Assembly: GCA_963576565.1 (NCBI GenBank)
Contig: OY755047.1
Location: 33,152,851 to 33,216,850, forward strand
DNA: 64,000 nt
Reading direction: 5' to 3'
From: Aspidapion aeneum
Taxonomy: Eukaryota > Arthropoda > Insecta > Coleoptera > Brentidae
Below, in pieces: positions 1 to 11,384 of the stretch (its first letter is position 1; every line of letters starts with the position of its first letter). The position numbers were made by a program, and so were the translations under genes. The notes below the pieces were generated by a model. That model was not told the DNA's origin, made no database searches, and saw nothing but the letters and a program-made list of their open reading frames with translations.

Positions 1-244
1 TCCTCTATACTCTAGCGATGTTAAGAAAGGGACGCATCTTCTGTTCTTGTTAATTCATAAGCGTTGGAAAATAAAAATAAACGTTTTATAACAAAACCTA
101 TACAGGGGGTGACCGACAAACATGTTTGTTTATATGTTGCATAATGATTGATTGGTGAAACGCCAATAAACTTGGCAAGAAAATAACATAACCAAAAAAT
201 GTTAATTTCAGTGACTTTGATGGGCTTGTCGCGTTTCTCTTTAG

Positions 245-745
245 TCGGCCACAGACACAGAGAGATGTCCGCGTGCATATCCGCGCGTTCCTCAACGCGC
301 ATTCATGCCGTCTGTGGGGAAAGTTTGCACGCGCGCGCAACAGAAAGTTGCTCAATGATGTCTCCCGAAATTTCTTGAAAACATCAACGCGCAAGCATAA
401 ACGCGCGTTGATGAATGCAAGTGTGTGGCTAGAATTCATGCTTGCAGAGAGATATCGGTCAGTGTTGTGCTTGGCATTTTTTAAATTTGGTCTACAGTCG
501 TCTACTTCCAATCGCAATTCTTCTAATAAATTTATATGGGAAAAGAGATCCACTTGGTCTTCGGTTTTTTTTTTAGATGAAAATGTAATTGTTTTTTTTT
601 TAATACGCGTACGCCACTGCCAAAAGAAAGAACTCTTCTTCACTACTTGAAGTCATTTTTACAACTAGGGAAATGCCCAAACATGTCTCTCTGTTTGTTG
701 GCATCAGGCACTTGCCCGCGAACATGTATCTGTGTCTGTGGCCGG
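245..745. mobile_element. Short inverted-repeat element (MITE candidate)
   Basis: The segment is bounded by inverted copies of GGCCACAGACACAGA: near 247-262 in forward orientation and near 728-744 in reverse. The interior is rich in GCGCG-type words (about 270-420) and contains smaller inverted pairs such as the TCAACGCGC / GCGCGTTGA words. Overlapping open frames on both strands come from this symmetry and resemble no protein. Flanking sequence (CTCTTTAG on the left, CTTTTAG on the right) gives only a weak target-duplication candidate, so the element class is open. Confidence 0.45.
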
Positions 746-779
746 CTTTTAGAAAAAATATGTCATACATACAGGGTCT

Positions 780-1510
780 CTACTTTAAACTAGAGGCCCT
801 CCATACATTTTGATAGTTGCTTTATACCAGAGCAAGGCCAACACAAAAATAGAGGCCACGACCCTGAAAAAATCAGCTGTTCTCCCGGGGCTGAATTTTA
901 CATTGGGTCTTATGGGAGTTCAGACGTTTTTTTATGATATTTTCAAAATGGCACTACAGATTTCCGCAAAATTTCACTGAAATATTCTCAGACACCATCC
1001 CGATATTCCACCAAAGGTTTGTAAGGAAGCAACATGATTAAAAGGTTAAAATCTTCAAGATTTAGCATTCCTTATTTTGAATTCAAATTACCCGCCATGT
1101 ACCACATGCAAACTGTTATATTTGACATGTATTTGACTTTGTCATATGTGATTGTCACATTCGCTTCTGCTTTAAACTTAATTTTTGTGTTAGCTAATGA
1201 AGCGGCTATGAAAAATTAGGGCTTACTATACATTTAAAAAAAATTGTTCTACCAGAATAAAGTAAAAACAATCTCAAAAACGGCTTTATTAAAAAAAAAT
1301 CAAATATCCATGAAACGTCATTCTAACTTCAATACTTTAAAGACAATCAGCTGTGTCGTAACGTGACCATCAAAAAAAAAATCAGCCCCGGATGTGACGT
1401 CAACAAAGTGGAGGATCGTGGCCCGTCCATTTTGATAGCCCTGACCAGAGGTGAGCAACTCTCTTTGACAGTTGTTACGAAAATGTGTTATAAATAAAAT
1501 ATAATTAGTA
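780..1510. other. Non-coding stretch with a weak internal repeat
   Basis: I see no gene. A block near 800-850 with CATTTTGATAG followed by CCAGAG recurs in altered form near 1425-1450, and an AATCAGCTG word appears in both halves (near 870 and 1345). A related block with AGAAGCCCTCGATACATTT lies at about 26443-26465. This looks like an old interspersed repeat without recognisable ends. Confidence 0.35.
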
Positions 1511-1512
1511 GG

Positions 1513-2340
1513 TCTCATTATATTTTTCCCACCCTTTTAGACCATTAATAATTGATATAGAAATATAAAAGAAATTCTGTTCAAAATCACGAATATTTTA
1601 CTTTTAAATTGCATCTTAACTTTATTCCTGATGCCTACCATATTTGACAGGCGCTCAAATTTATAGTTTTTGTAAATTAGATGCTCCTTATATTATTTAG
1701 TTAATAGATTAGGCTTGAAACATATTTTCCAAAAATATCCCATATGCCGTAGTTCCATAGTTCTGAGATATTAGCAATTATTTTTTAAAATGATAAAAAG
1801 ATAACAGTAGCGCTCTTGTGTTAATTTTAGTATCCTTATGCCAAATTATGTTGGTCCCCATGTATCAACAGTAACAATGAGATGATGTGACACGACATTT
1901 AAACTTTGTTGTCGTTACCGGTTATCATTTTGAGCGCACGTTGAGCGTCATTTAAAAAAAATATATTTGTCATTGTCCCTGTTTAAACATGGGGACTACG
2001 ATAGTTCAAAATAAGGACACTGAAATTAACACAAAAGTGATAATGTTATTTTTTTATAATTAAAAAAATTATCGCTAATATTTCTGAAACTATTTATCAA
2101 AACTGTGACACATGGGGTATTTTTGGAAAGTATATTCCAAGTCTAATCTATTACTTAAATATTATAAGTAGTATCCAATTTCAAAAAACTATAGATTTGA
2201 GCACCTGCCAAATACGGTAAGCATCAGAAATAAAGTCAAGATGCAATTTAAAAGTAAAAATTTCGCGAATTCGAACACAATTTCTTTTATATTCCTATAT
2301 CAATTATTAATGGTAAAAAAGGGTGGGAAAATATAATGAG
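1513..2340. mobile_element. Long palindromic (foldback) element, copy 1
   Basis: The two halves are imperfect reverse complements. The left half begins GTCTCATTATATTTTTCCC at about 1513 and the right half ends with the complementary GGGAAAATATAATGAGAC at about 2341. The arms are close to 400 bp each and meet near 1925-1960, where GAGCGCACGTTGAGCGTC lies. The outermost shared words are CCCACCCTTTT and ACCATTAATAATTGATATA. There is no coding capacity. The symmetry suggests a non-autonomous DNA transposon with long terminal inverted repeats, related to the copy at 7771-9288. No clean target duplication was found. Confidence 0.6.
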
Positions 2341-2659
2341 ACACCCTGTGCAGTTATCACATTTGAAAATGATGCCCATTTGCAAGCGGAACGCTTTAGA
2401 CTTTATTTTGGCAACGCAACATTCTGTACCATTAGCATTTCTACGAAAAATAATGAAATTAAGTGGGCGTACTAAACAAAATTATTCCACCAATAACAGG
2501 CTGCACAACAACAACCCTTTCCTACTCTAATTTTGTGTAAATTAGAGTTTTTAAAAACCCCTGCCGTTAAAGAGTATATTATAAATACCACATAACTATT
2601 CTATACAGAATTGTAGGTACCGAACAAAGAGTGAACCATAGCGAAAAACCACGAAGAAA

Positions 2660-3705
2660 CTCCAAACAAAAATAATGAACACAAACTCAGAGCTACAACC
2701 TGAAATAAGCAAAGCGGAAATAAAGAGAACATTAATGAAAATTAAAAATAACAAATCACCTAGAAAAGACAGAGTAAGGAATAAACTATTATTCTACAAA
2801 AGAATGGCGATAGAGCAGACCTAAAAAACTATCGCAATGTAATTTATAAGCTTTTCACGAAAATATTCACATCTAGACTAACAGCAAAATTTGACGTATA
2901 TCAATCAAAAGAACAAGTATGCTTCAGAAAAGGTTTCAGTACAGTGGACCACCTATTAACCATTATAATCCTAATAGAACGAGCCAACGAATACATCATT
3001 CCACAATATATTGCTTTTATAGACTTTGAAGAAGCTTTCGATAGCGTTGAGCACTTGGCAGTAAAAGGATCTTTAATTAATAGCTGAATATAGCGAAACA
3101 ACAACATCAATCAAAATCCACGAAGGAACCAAGCCTAAGCAGAGATGTCAGACAGGGTGACCAATATCCCCTAAACTATTTGACCAGGCTCTAGAAGATG
3201 TTTTTGAAAACTTAGTTTGGGAACAAATAGGCATCAAAGTAAACGGACAATACTTAAACCACCTAAGATATGCTGATGATATGATAAGAAAGAAGAATGA
3301 TAAAAATACTGGAAGAACTGGATACAGCAGCTAAAACTTGAGTATGAACTGCACTAAAGCTATAAATTATAACAAACACAGAGAGAAACCAATAGAAAAT
3401 AGGACAAGTAGAGGAATATACGAGTATTATATACCTGGGGAAAATTATTAAACTAAAAAAAGAAAACCAAACGGTTGAAATCAAAAAAGAAGTAAGATTA
3501 GCCTGGGCTGCATTCGGTAAATTAAGCTACAAACTAAAAAATGTCCTCAGTACTTCAAAACGAATGTTGATAATCAATGTTTCCTTCCTGTACTTACCTA
3601 TGGATCCCAGACCTAGACACTTACAATATCAAACTTGGATAACGTAACAAAATCCCAAAGATCAATAGAAAGACAAATGTCATATGTAAAGCTAACAGAT
3701 AAAAA
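2660..3705 (+). pseudogene. RTE-like non-LTR reverse transcriptase fragment
   Basis: Decayed reverse transcriptase is readable in shifting frames. Around 2890-3065 the translation gives an FRKGFSTVDHL-type block followed by AFIDFEEAFDSVEH, which carries the first catalytic aspartate of the palm. Around 3150-3185 there is a damaged template-clamp motif, and at 3262-3282 LRYADDM supplies the YADD catalytic box. Stops and frameshifts occur throughout, so it is dead. The 5' endonuclease region is missing. It ends where the LOA/R1/I-type element begins near 3706. The motif spacing resembles the RTE-like endonuclease/reverse transcriptase group, but the clade is an inference. Confidence 0.65.
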
Positions 3706-3713
3706 AGGAATTA

Positions 3714-5633
3714 ATGGACAACAACGGAGTATATTGTGACCCGACCGATTTAATAGCTCTGACGGCAGCGCTTTTGGAATTAACGGTGAGTAACAATAGG
3801 CTTACGATCGTGGTATGTTCCGCATACTTACCATATGACAGTGAGCACCCACCACCTTCCCCAGAACTAGCGCGAGTAATCTCATTCGCGGAGTCTAACA
3901 AATTTCCGGTGATAGTAGGGTGTGACACAAATTCACATCATGTAGCGTGGGGTAGTAGTGATGTGAATAAACGTGGAGAGGCTCTTTTTGAGTTTCTCGC
4001 CAACTCGGACCTGGAAATAACTAACAAAGGCTGCGAACCAACGTTCATCAATAACACCCGCGAGGAAGTCATTGACATTACGCTGGCTTCACGAGACATT
4101 TACGAAAAGATCGTCAATTGGAGGGTCACGAAGGACATCGTCACATTTGACCATCGTATGATCAGATTCGAGATGAAGACCGACGAGACACCGCCAGAAC
4201 TTAGGAGGACCCCAAGAAGTACGGACTGGGGACGCTATCTGTCGACTCTGGACCGGAAAAGGGACCCTCTTGAAATAAACATTGACACAAAAGAACGACT
4301 TGAAAGAGCAATCGGCGACCTGGAAAAAACCATCATAGCCAGCTATGAGGAGGCCTGCCCCTTAAAACCCTTTCCGACGCGACGTGTCCCCTGGTGGAAC
4401 GGCCAGCTAGATAAGCTACGCCAGAAAACTAGGAGGACCCTTAACAGAGCGATGAGGGAGGGTGGGGAGGCCACCTGGGAACAGTACAGAGAAGCCAGAA
4501 GAGAGTTTAAGACAGAGGTAAGAAGAAGTAAAAGGGAAAGCTGGAGGACTTACTGTGGGGAGACCAATTCTCTCCCAGGGACCTCCAGACTTCTCAAAAT
4601 ACTGAGTAGTGATTCGAGACAAACACTCACGTTTCTTAAAAAACCTGATGGAAACTGGACCGCCTCCGGTGAGGAGTCTTTGCGACATCTCCTTGAGGTT
4701 CATTTCCCAGGGGAGGAGAGCGACCACGAAACGCAACCCGTCGCCGGACCACAGTTTAGGGTTGAATCCGACTGGGAACTGTGGATAAAGTCGTTACGGA
4801 CGCCACCATAACCTGGGCGATCAACGAGTTCAGCCCATACAAGTCACCAGGGCCGGACGGGCTGTTTCCGGCGCTATTGCAGAAAGGGCTCGAGGTTCTC
4901 CTTCCGTACATGAGAGGAATTTTTAGAGCGAGCATAGCGTTGGGCTATGCACCTCCAACATGGAGAAAGGCAACCGTAGTCTATCCCGAAGGCGGGGAGA
5001 AGAGACTACACGGCAGCCAAATCCTACCGGCCCATAAGTCTGACATCTTTTATGATGAAGGCAATGGAGAAGATGGTTGACCGACACCTTCTAGGAGGAG
5101 TCTTGGCAAACAACCCATTCCACAGAAATCAGCATGCCTACATGGAGAGCAAGTCAACTGACTCGGCCATACATGCAGTAGTGCATAAGGCAGAGAAGGC
5201 TCTTCAATTCAAGCAATACGCACTTGCGGTGTTCTTTGACATAGAAGGGGCTTTCGACCAGGCCAAAGTGCAGATGATAACATCCGCCCTTCAAGAGAGG
5301 GGGGCAGAAACCCCCATTATTGAATGGGTAAGATCTGCACTAAATCATCGAGCAATACAAGCTACATTGGGGGAGTCAACGGTCAGGATTAGGGTCACGG
5401 GAGGGTGCCCACAAGGCAGTTGCCTGTCGGCCCACCTGTGGTGCCTGATTATGGACACCCTACTGAAGCGCTTGTCAGAGAACAGATTCGACGCCTATGC
5501 CTATGCAGATGATGGCGTGGTGGAAGTGGTTGGTCGCTTCCTTAACGTTGTCTGCAGTAGAATGCAAATGGCTGTTCGCATCATAGAAGACTGGTGCCAA
5601 GAAAATGGACTCTCTGTTAACTCCTGGCCCTAG
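3714..5633 (+). pseudogene. Endonuclease and reverse transcriptase part of the LOA/R1/I-type element
   Basis: Residues 1-150 of the first segment (3714-4811) are the C-terminal two thirds of an endonuclease/exonuclease/phosphatase fold, with VGCDTNSHHVAWGS (Asp, Asn and His of the active site), EVIDITLAS and a terminal FDHRMI motif in place of the usual SDH. The reverse transcriptase follows: KSPGPDG near 4840, then a frame change near 4800 and another near 5000-5060, AVFFDIEGAFD near 5230, GGCPQGSCLS near 5400 and the catalytic AYADDG at about 5500-5517. It would copy element RNA at a nicked target. At least three frame breaks make it non-functional, and the frame is lost at about 5626 through an internal deletion. 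Confidence 0.8.
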
Positions 5634-5639
5634 AGACAA

Positions 5640-6784
5640 TTCTGGGACTACCATCGCTACCAACTTGGATCAAGAGGGAGGCGATGGGGACCTACCTACG
5701 TCTAAGGGACACGGGTCAGTGGAGAGGAAGAGGGGAAACAGCTGGTCATCTAGCTATAGAAGAGCTGACAACTAGAGAAATCCCCCGCACGTCAATGACG
5801 GTCAGCAGAGCAAACGCACCTTGGAGGCTCGAGAAGAGGTACAAAATCCACATCCCAGACAGGGAAGCGTGGCAGAGAGATGAAATGATGTTTGAGGAGA
5901 GCGCTTTAGTTTGCTACACTGATGGATCCAAACTATCAGAGAGGCAAACCACAGGAGCGGGAGTATACGTGGAAAAACTAGAAGTTCAAAAAAACTACTC
6001 GCTCGGTGAGCAGGCTACTGTTTTTCAAGCAGAAGTCTACGCCATAATAATGGCGGCAACCCTAGAAGAGGTTCGGAACAGCGAAGAGGAGCTTATATAT
6101 ATATGCTCTGACAGTCAAGCCACCCTGAAGGCGCTTAACGCACCCAAGATTGCTGACGGCTTGGTGGATGAATGCGCAGAGGTGCTGGAGACCCTAAGCG
6201 ATGGCAAACGGGTGACGCTGGTTTGGGTTCCGGGACATATGGGGGTACCAGGCAACGAGAAGGCGGACGAACTCGCACGACTCGGGGCAGGAACCGCCTA
6301 TGTTGGACCGGAGCCACTTTTGGGCGTGACAAAAAGACAAGTGCAAAGCGGACTCAACAAATGGGCCCAGGACGCGCTATTAAACTCCTGGGAAACAGGA
6401 ACGGGTTGCAGACAGACCAGAGAATTCGTAGACCGTCCAAAAGCGACCAGAATTAGATGGATGCTGGGACGGACACGAAAAGACCTCGGACTGCTGATAG
6501 GTACTCTAACCGGACATAACCGGTTGAGGAAGCACATGACACGTATAGGAGTCGAGAATGACTCTACCTGCCCAGCCTGTGGACAGGAAGAAGAGACATC
6601 AAGACACCTCGTGGCAGAATGCGAGGCCTACGCAAGGATGAGACAACAGGCACTCGGAGCGCCAACTCTAAGCGAGGAAGAACTGCATATGCTCAAATGG
6701 GCAGACTTACTGGACTTTGTAAAGAGAACAGGAAGGTCCAATGAGTTACCCGACCATCAAAGGGAAGTGCAGAGAGTGGGTTAA
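5640..6784 (+). pseudogene. RNase H and C-terminal knuckle of the LOA/R1/I-type element
   Basis: The open segment 5684-6784 (366 codons) holds a type I RNase H domain: CYTDGSKL (first Asp), an FQAEVYAI helix with the Glu, CSDSQATLKAL (second catalytic Asp) and VWVPGHMGVPGNEKADELA (His and last Asp). All four expected acidic positions are present. Near the end CPACGQEEETSRHLVAEC is the CCHC-type knuckle seen at the C-terminus of these elements. The upstream frame can be followed back to about 5630 (LETILGLPSLPTWIKREAM), where it abuts the reverse transcriptase in another frame. The connection region that normally separates the two is missing, so this looks like an internal deletion of very roughly 100 residues. 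Confidence 0.8.
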
Positions 6785-6880
6785 GGGACAGACTTGGGGC
6801 ATGGCAAAAAGGGCCTACTCTGGCCTACTTGTCAGACCTGCGGGTCAACCCCCCCCACGACTACTACTACTACTAATAGC

Positions 6881-7770
6881 TCTGGCAGGGGAAGCTATTT
6901 TAAAAAGACATTTGGTTAAAACAATTCAGTGCAGATGGTAATTAGTATAAAAAACTCACGTGTATTAATATTTTGCAATTTAACGAATCAATTGCCCCTA
7001 GAATCAATATTTTTTGAAAATTTTAAACTAACTCTGTTGTGTTTATGTAAATATTATGTTCCTCAGTTTTCTTCTTACAGATGATTAGCAATATTGTTCC
7101 TGATATTTTCGTTTTTAAATTTCCGTGTTTAAATATCGTGTATTTTTCTTATTATCTTTATCGTTGTTTAAAGCTTTGGGTTGAGCTACATATTATGTTA
7201 ACCTTTCTTAATTGGATGACCTAACAGGTTTCCAGGACAAGCTTTCAAAAGACAAATATAGACCCTTCTCAAAGTTACAAATTGTAGTATTACAAAGACC
7301 GATCATTTAATTAGAGTTTAAATTAGTACAGTTTGAGTGTTATGTGGATGATTAAAAGGAACAGGTATGTCATGGAGACAATGGGGACATTTTGGGTCGC
7401 ATATTTCACACTTTGTTACCGTTATTTGTGTTATAATTGTTTTTAGTGTTCAAAAATCTATCTTTATTATCCAATTTTCGTCCAAAAGCCTACGAATAAC
7501 AATTTTTTCATCTTTGGTTACATTTACTTTGACATTTACCATTGTCATGTTGTATACACGCCCTTAGTATATTTTATAGCAAAAACTAAATATCGTGTTT
7601 TTTTCTTTTAATTTATCGCCATTTTTTTAACAAATAAAAGTTTTTATTCATAATTTTGTATTAGCGCCTAGCCAATCAAATAAATTTCACGAAAAGTTTT
7701 CTAAGCTTTTCACTTTTAAAATAAAATCGTTTTAGAAATCCTTATGTCCAGAGTATATTATTATATTTTG
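6881..7770. other. AT-rich non-coding stretch
   Basis: I see no gene, inverted-repeat element or tandem array. Short open frames here (for example 7367-7567) are low-complexity and resemble nothing I recognise. Confidence 0.5.
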
Positions 7771-9288
7771 TCCCACCCTTTTAGACCAAAATATAATAAT
7801 ATAACATAAATATTTTAAATTTTAATTTTAAGTTCAAGTTCAAGGCAATTTATTTCCATAAAGACAAATTAACAATTTATATATTTACCTTATTTCTGAT
7901 GTAAACCATATTTGACAAGCGCTTAAATTTATAGTTTTTGTAAATTGAATGCCCCTTATATTATTTAATTAAAAAAATACGCGTTGAATATTCCTCCTTC
8001 TAAATAACCCCATATTATTATGTCGGAGTTAAGCGAGCCATATGTTATTATTTTTTAAAATGAGAAAAAATTAAAAGTATCGCTTATGTGTTAATTTCAG
8101 TGTCTTTATTCTAAACAGTGCCAATGACATGTCATGACATAAAATGACATATAAACACGTACGTCTTAAATATATCAGTATTGCTAAAGCGTGTTAAAAC
8201 CATAAATGGAAAATGACCTTACAAGCGTTCTGCCATATTGGATTCAAATGAACCCAAACGTATGACTTGGATTAAAAGGTAGACGCTATTAATAAAATCT
8301 AACAAGAACTGCTTTCAAACGACGTTGACAACTTGTAAATTCGATGATTTGACGTTGTCAAAATTGGCGTTAAATTTTATTATAATTTAAATTTAAGGAA
8401 ATTCTTTGGCTTTCGGAACCTTTAGAATACAAAGTCTTTGTCTTGAGGTGACGTAGCCATTTATTTGGAATTTTTTGAAACTAATTAAAAGTATTTATCC
8501 TAAAGTAACTGATAATGAGTGATTTTAAACTTTAAAAAGTGATGACGCTGAGAGAGCAGCAGCCATTATTATTAGCCTGAATTTATCCAAGCCATAAGTT
8601 GAAAGCCAACATGTCCGCACGTTTGTAGCAGTAATTTTTGGAGGCCCTTTCCCAGTACTGATATATTTAAGACGTATGTGCATATAAACTTTGGTGTCAT
8701 TATCGGTTGTCATTTTGAGGGCCATGTAAACTACGTAAGGTACTAATACATTTTTATTATTTAAAAAAATATTTGCTAATATCTCAAACACTATGGCTCT
8801 AATATATGACACTTATGGTGTACTTTTGACAACTATGTCTCTAGCTTAATTAAATAATTTAATAATATAAGGACCTTTCAATTAAGAAAAACTATGAATT
8901 TGCGTGCCTGTAAAATAAAGCAAACATTAGAATTAAAGTAAAAATACAAAACAAAAGTAAAAATTTCGTAAATTCAAACATAATGTTTATATTTTGTTTA
9001 TACTGGGACTTTCCATCCATAGCTAGGATCAATGCCCAGACATTTTTAGCCAAATTTTTGCCGAGATATGCCTTATTGGGACGTTACAAAAACAAACATA
9101 TGTAGAGGTGGGACTCGAACCCACAAGATACGCAGCGCGCCCAGGCTACGCGCGGTCGGTCAAGTCCTACAGCAAGCACTGCAGGCACATGCACGAATCA
9201 ACGCGCTAAGCAGGTCGGCCACGGTTCCCATAATTTATTTTATATTCGTATATAAATTTTATTGATGGTCTGAAATGGTGGGAAAGTT
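7771..9288. mobile_element. Long palindromic (foldback) element, copy 2, with inserted SINE
   Basis: The left end reads GTCCCACCCTTTTAGACC (about 7771) and the right end GGTCTGAAATGGTGGGAAAG (9269-9288), the same termini as the element at 1513-2340. Internal blocks are shared with that copy, for example ATATTTGACAAGCGCTTAAATTTATAGTTTTTGTAAATT near 7910-7950, with inverted counterparts near 8890-8925. A second inverted pair (ACGTACGTCTTAAATATATC near 8158 and its complement near 8660) closes the stem around a loop of roughly 450 bp. The right arm is interrupted by a tRNA-derived SINE (9005-9235). It has no coding capacity. Confidence 0.55.
9005..9235 (-). mobile_element. tRNA-derived SINE
   Basis: On the minus strand the 5' part looks like a tRNA: an A-box-like block GTGGCCGACCTGCTTAGCGC (9203-9222) and a perfect B box GGTTCGAGTCC (9111-9121) about 80 bp downstream. 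This is the RNA polymerase III internal promoter arrangement. The A box resembles class II (Leu/Ser-type) tRNAs. An unrelated tail of about 100 bp follows to about 9005. The lack of a convincing acceptor stem and the position inside a palindromic element favour a SINE over a tRNA gene. Confidence 0.65.
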
Positions 9289-9621
9289 TGTTGTAATACC
9301 ATGTTCAGTTTTTATATCCAAAGAAATAAATTGTATTTTTTTGAAACTGTTAAAGATTGTGTCATTTTCTATTCCTTCTGACAAATAAATAAGAACTTGC
9401 CGAAATATGCAATTTTAAAAATACATATGATTATAGTGTACCACTTTTATGATGCCGGGCAGGTAACTTTTTTATTGAAATATACTTTTAGAATTATTGG
9501 CAGGGTTTAAAATCTACTTTTCAAAAATTTACGTCATATGAAGCTGTAAATGATAGTTTACGAGATACCAGGGTTGTCTTTTTAATTTTGCCTATACAGC
9601 TGGAATAGAACAGTAAATAAC

Positions 9622-9768
9622 TTATATAACGGGGCGAATTTAGTGGAATAAGGGCAAGGAATAAATAAGAAAACTAAGATAACATTTTTTTTGTTAAATC
9701 TTTTTGTTGTCTATTTTTTTTATTTATTCTTTGCCTTTATACCACTGAATTCTCCCTGTTATATAATT
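9622..9768. mobile_element. Hairpin MITE nested in mariner copy 1
   Basis: About 47 bp at the left (TTATATAACGGGGCGAATT... from 9622) are repeated in inverted form at the right (ending GAATTCTCCCTGTTATATAA at 9768). The arms are separated by a T-rich loop. Mariner copy 3 lacks this block between the equivalent flanking words (ACAGCTGGAATAGAACAGT and TCAAACCAGTT), which supports a secondary insertion. Confidence 0.6.
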
Positions 9769-9862
9769 TATACCTAGGGCGCTAAAACTAACAGTAGGCT
9801 TTAAAAATTAGTACAGTTTTGCATGAGGTCAAACCAGTTCTCAAAGCTGTAATTCCACTCGT

Positions 9863-10782
9863 TTGTTGGTACTGTCAAAATTCCATTCTTGTAGGCGTCG
9901 ACTGCTTCCTCTGACGACTGAATTCTTTGACCACGCCGTCCATTCTAGATTTTCGGAGAAGCATAGATATCGTTGGGACTTAGGTGGGAACGGTATAAAG
10001 GATGGTCCAACAATTCGTGGTTTAAAAATTCAATGGTTTTGTTTGCTTCGTGAGAACTTGCATTGTCTTTGTGGATGATGATTCGTCGTTCGGAGTTTTT
10101 TGTTTTTCGAAGATCAGCGATGACTTTCGGCAAACCAATGGTGATGTTCCAATCGGTAGTAACCGTTCTTTGATCCAGAGGAATTTTGGCTATATGACCT
10201 ACTTTTGAGACAAATATCGCGGCCATCTTTTTGGATATACTTCGAGAACGGATCACTTTTATGGGATTTGGTTCATCTTGGAACACTTAAACAGACGACT
10301 GACATTTAATCGATTAATCACCACTGACAATGCTGTACACGTTTTTCGAGTTCCCTGCCTCAAGGCCGTCTAGAGTTTGACAATTGACCCTAGCTTTTTT
10401 TCTGTTTTTCGGTTAACAGATGCGGTATCCAGAGGAAAACTAATTTTGAGACCCCTAATTCTTCAAACTAAATTTTTTGAATTGAAGTCTTTGAAATCCC
10501 CAATAATCTCGCGATATGTCACATGCCGATCTTGCGTGATAAGCGTGCGCACAGCATCAATGTTTTGCTGTGTGTCAGCCGTTTTTGGTGAACCTGGCTT
10601 CGGATCGTCGACAAAGCCAATACGTCCTCGCTTAAATTCTCCATATCAGCTAGAAACTGTCGACTGACGTGGTGCTTTATTAACCAAAACAGAAATCACG
10701 TCGGCAAGGCATTCTTGTTGAGATAATTTTCTTCGAAAGTTGTAAAAAATTATAGCCGAAAATGTTCTGGGTTTAATTCCAT
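9863..10782 (-). pseudogene. mariner transposase, broken
   Basis: The reading begins at an ATG at 10782-10780, equivalent to that of the copies at 13261 and 62017. The longest open piece (10286-9945, 113 codons) contains HKDNASSH, which carries the second Asp of the DDD catalytic triad, and about 34 residues later SPNDIYASP, which carries the third Asp. This DD34D spacing is characteristic of mariner transposases, which excise and integrate DNA at TA sites. Several frame changes separate this piece from the N-terminal helix-turn-helix region, so no active enzyme is expected. Confidence 0.75.
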
Positions 10783-10925
10783 TTTTTGACTAATTCGTTA
10801 ACTCAAAAAATTCACAGTAGCTATAAAACTCTGTATCGCACTGACGTTTTGAATTTAGGTTAGGTAAAGATTAAGGTTAAGTTTTCGTAACGACATTCGA
10901 TCAGGGTCGCTTTCTATGTCCCTAT

Positions 10926-11384
10926 ATGTAATATATGAATGACAGCCCCCGTATAACCAGTTCTTTGTTTAAAACATATGTATTAAATAATGCTGGTAAA
11001 ATATATCGAATCACTCTGCACAATCATGTGAATTGAGCGTTTTATCATAAACGTTGTTATCACTAGTGTAATGTATTTGTCGGGATTACAAAAAACAAAT
11101 CGATTACTAGATTAGTTTAGATATGAGTAATATGAAAATATTGGCATTTTAGATTAAAGCTAAAAAAGGCAAGTATGCCTATCCTCCCCCAGGTTAAAAA
11201 TAGTGGTATATGACCCAAGTAACATTTCTTTATTTATAGCAGAAGCTAAAAGGTTGCCAGCGCCTTTCCTTAAAACCATTAGTTTCAATGTCTTGTCGCT
11301 AGCACGTTCCCATTACCCTTATATACCCCTTAGACCTCCTAAATGGGACTCCCCAATTGGTGGTGGCAACCTATGTATTAAACT
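10926..11384. other. Non-coding stretch
   Basis: I see no gene. The open frame at 11203-11400 is rich in simple codons and runs into the inverted-repeat element that begins at 11385. Confidence 0.5.

Larger units (their letters stand above)
3706..6880 (+). mobile_element. RNase H-encoding non-LTR retrotransposon (LOA/R1/I-type), 5' truncated
   Basis: One element is readable across four ORF segments in the order apurinic-type endonuclease, reverse transcriptase, RNase H, C-terminal CCHC-type knuckle. This order is typical of the I/LOA/R1 group of insect LINE-like elements. The endonuclease N-terminus is missing, so the copy is 5' truncated, and it abuts an RTE-like fragment. It ends after a stop near 6782 with a C-rich then ACT-repeat stretch (6851-6877) that probably marks the 3' end. 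GC content is clearly higher than the flanks. Shorter, more decayed relatives lie at about 13690-14505 and 31235-31800. Confidence 0.8.
9570..10925 (-). mobile_element. mariner element, copy 1 (minus strand)
   Basis: A mariner-type element runs from a transposase start region at 10782 down to about 9570. Its right non-coding end (10855-10925) is clearly shared with the copy at 62090-62165, and its left end (AGGGTTGTCTTT at about 9568) is shared with 60524-60540. A 147-bp hairpin element is inserted at 9622-9768. The coding part is broken by several frameshifts. Exact terminal repeats and the TA target could not be fixed by eye. Confidence 0.7.

Noticed and set aside
98..650. Overlapping open frames of 181 and 125 codons on opposite strands
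   Set aside because: They lie within an inverted-repeat element, do not resemble proteins, and have no sign of codon constraint.
9100..9225. A genuine tRNA gene on the minus strand
   Set aside because: A and B boxes are present but I cannot build an acceptor stem or a convincing anticodon arm, and the unit continues into an unrelated tail, as in SINEs.
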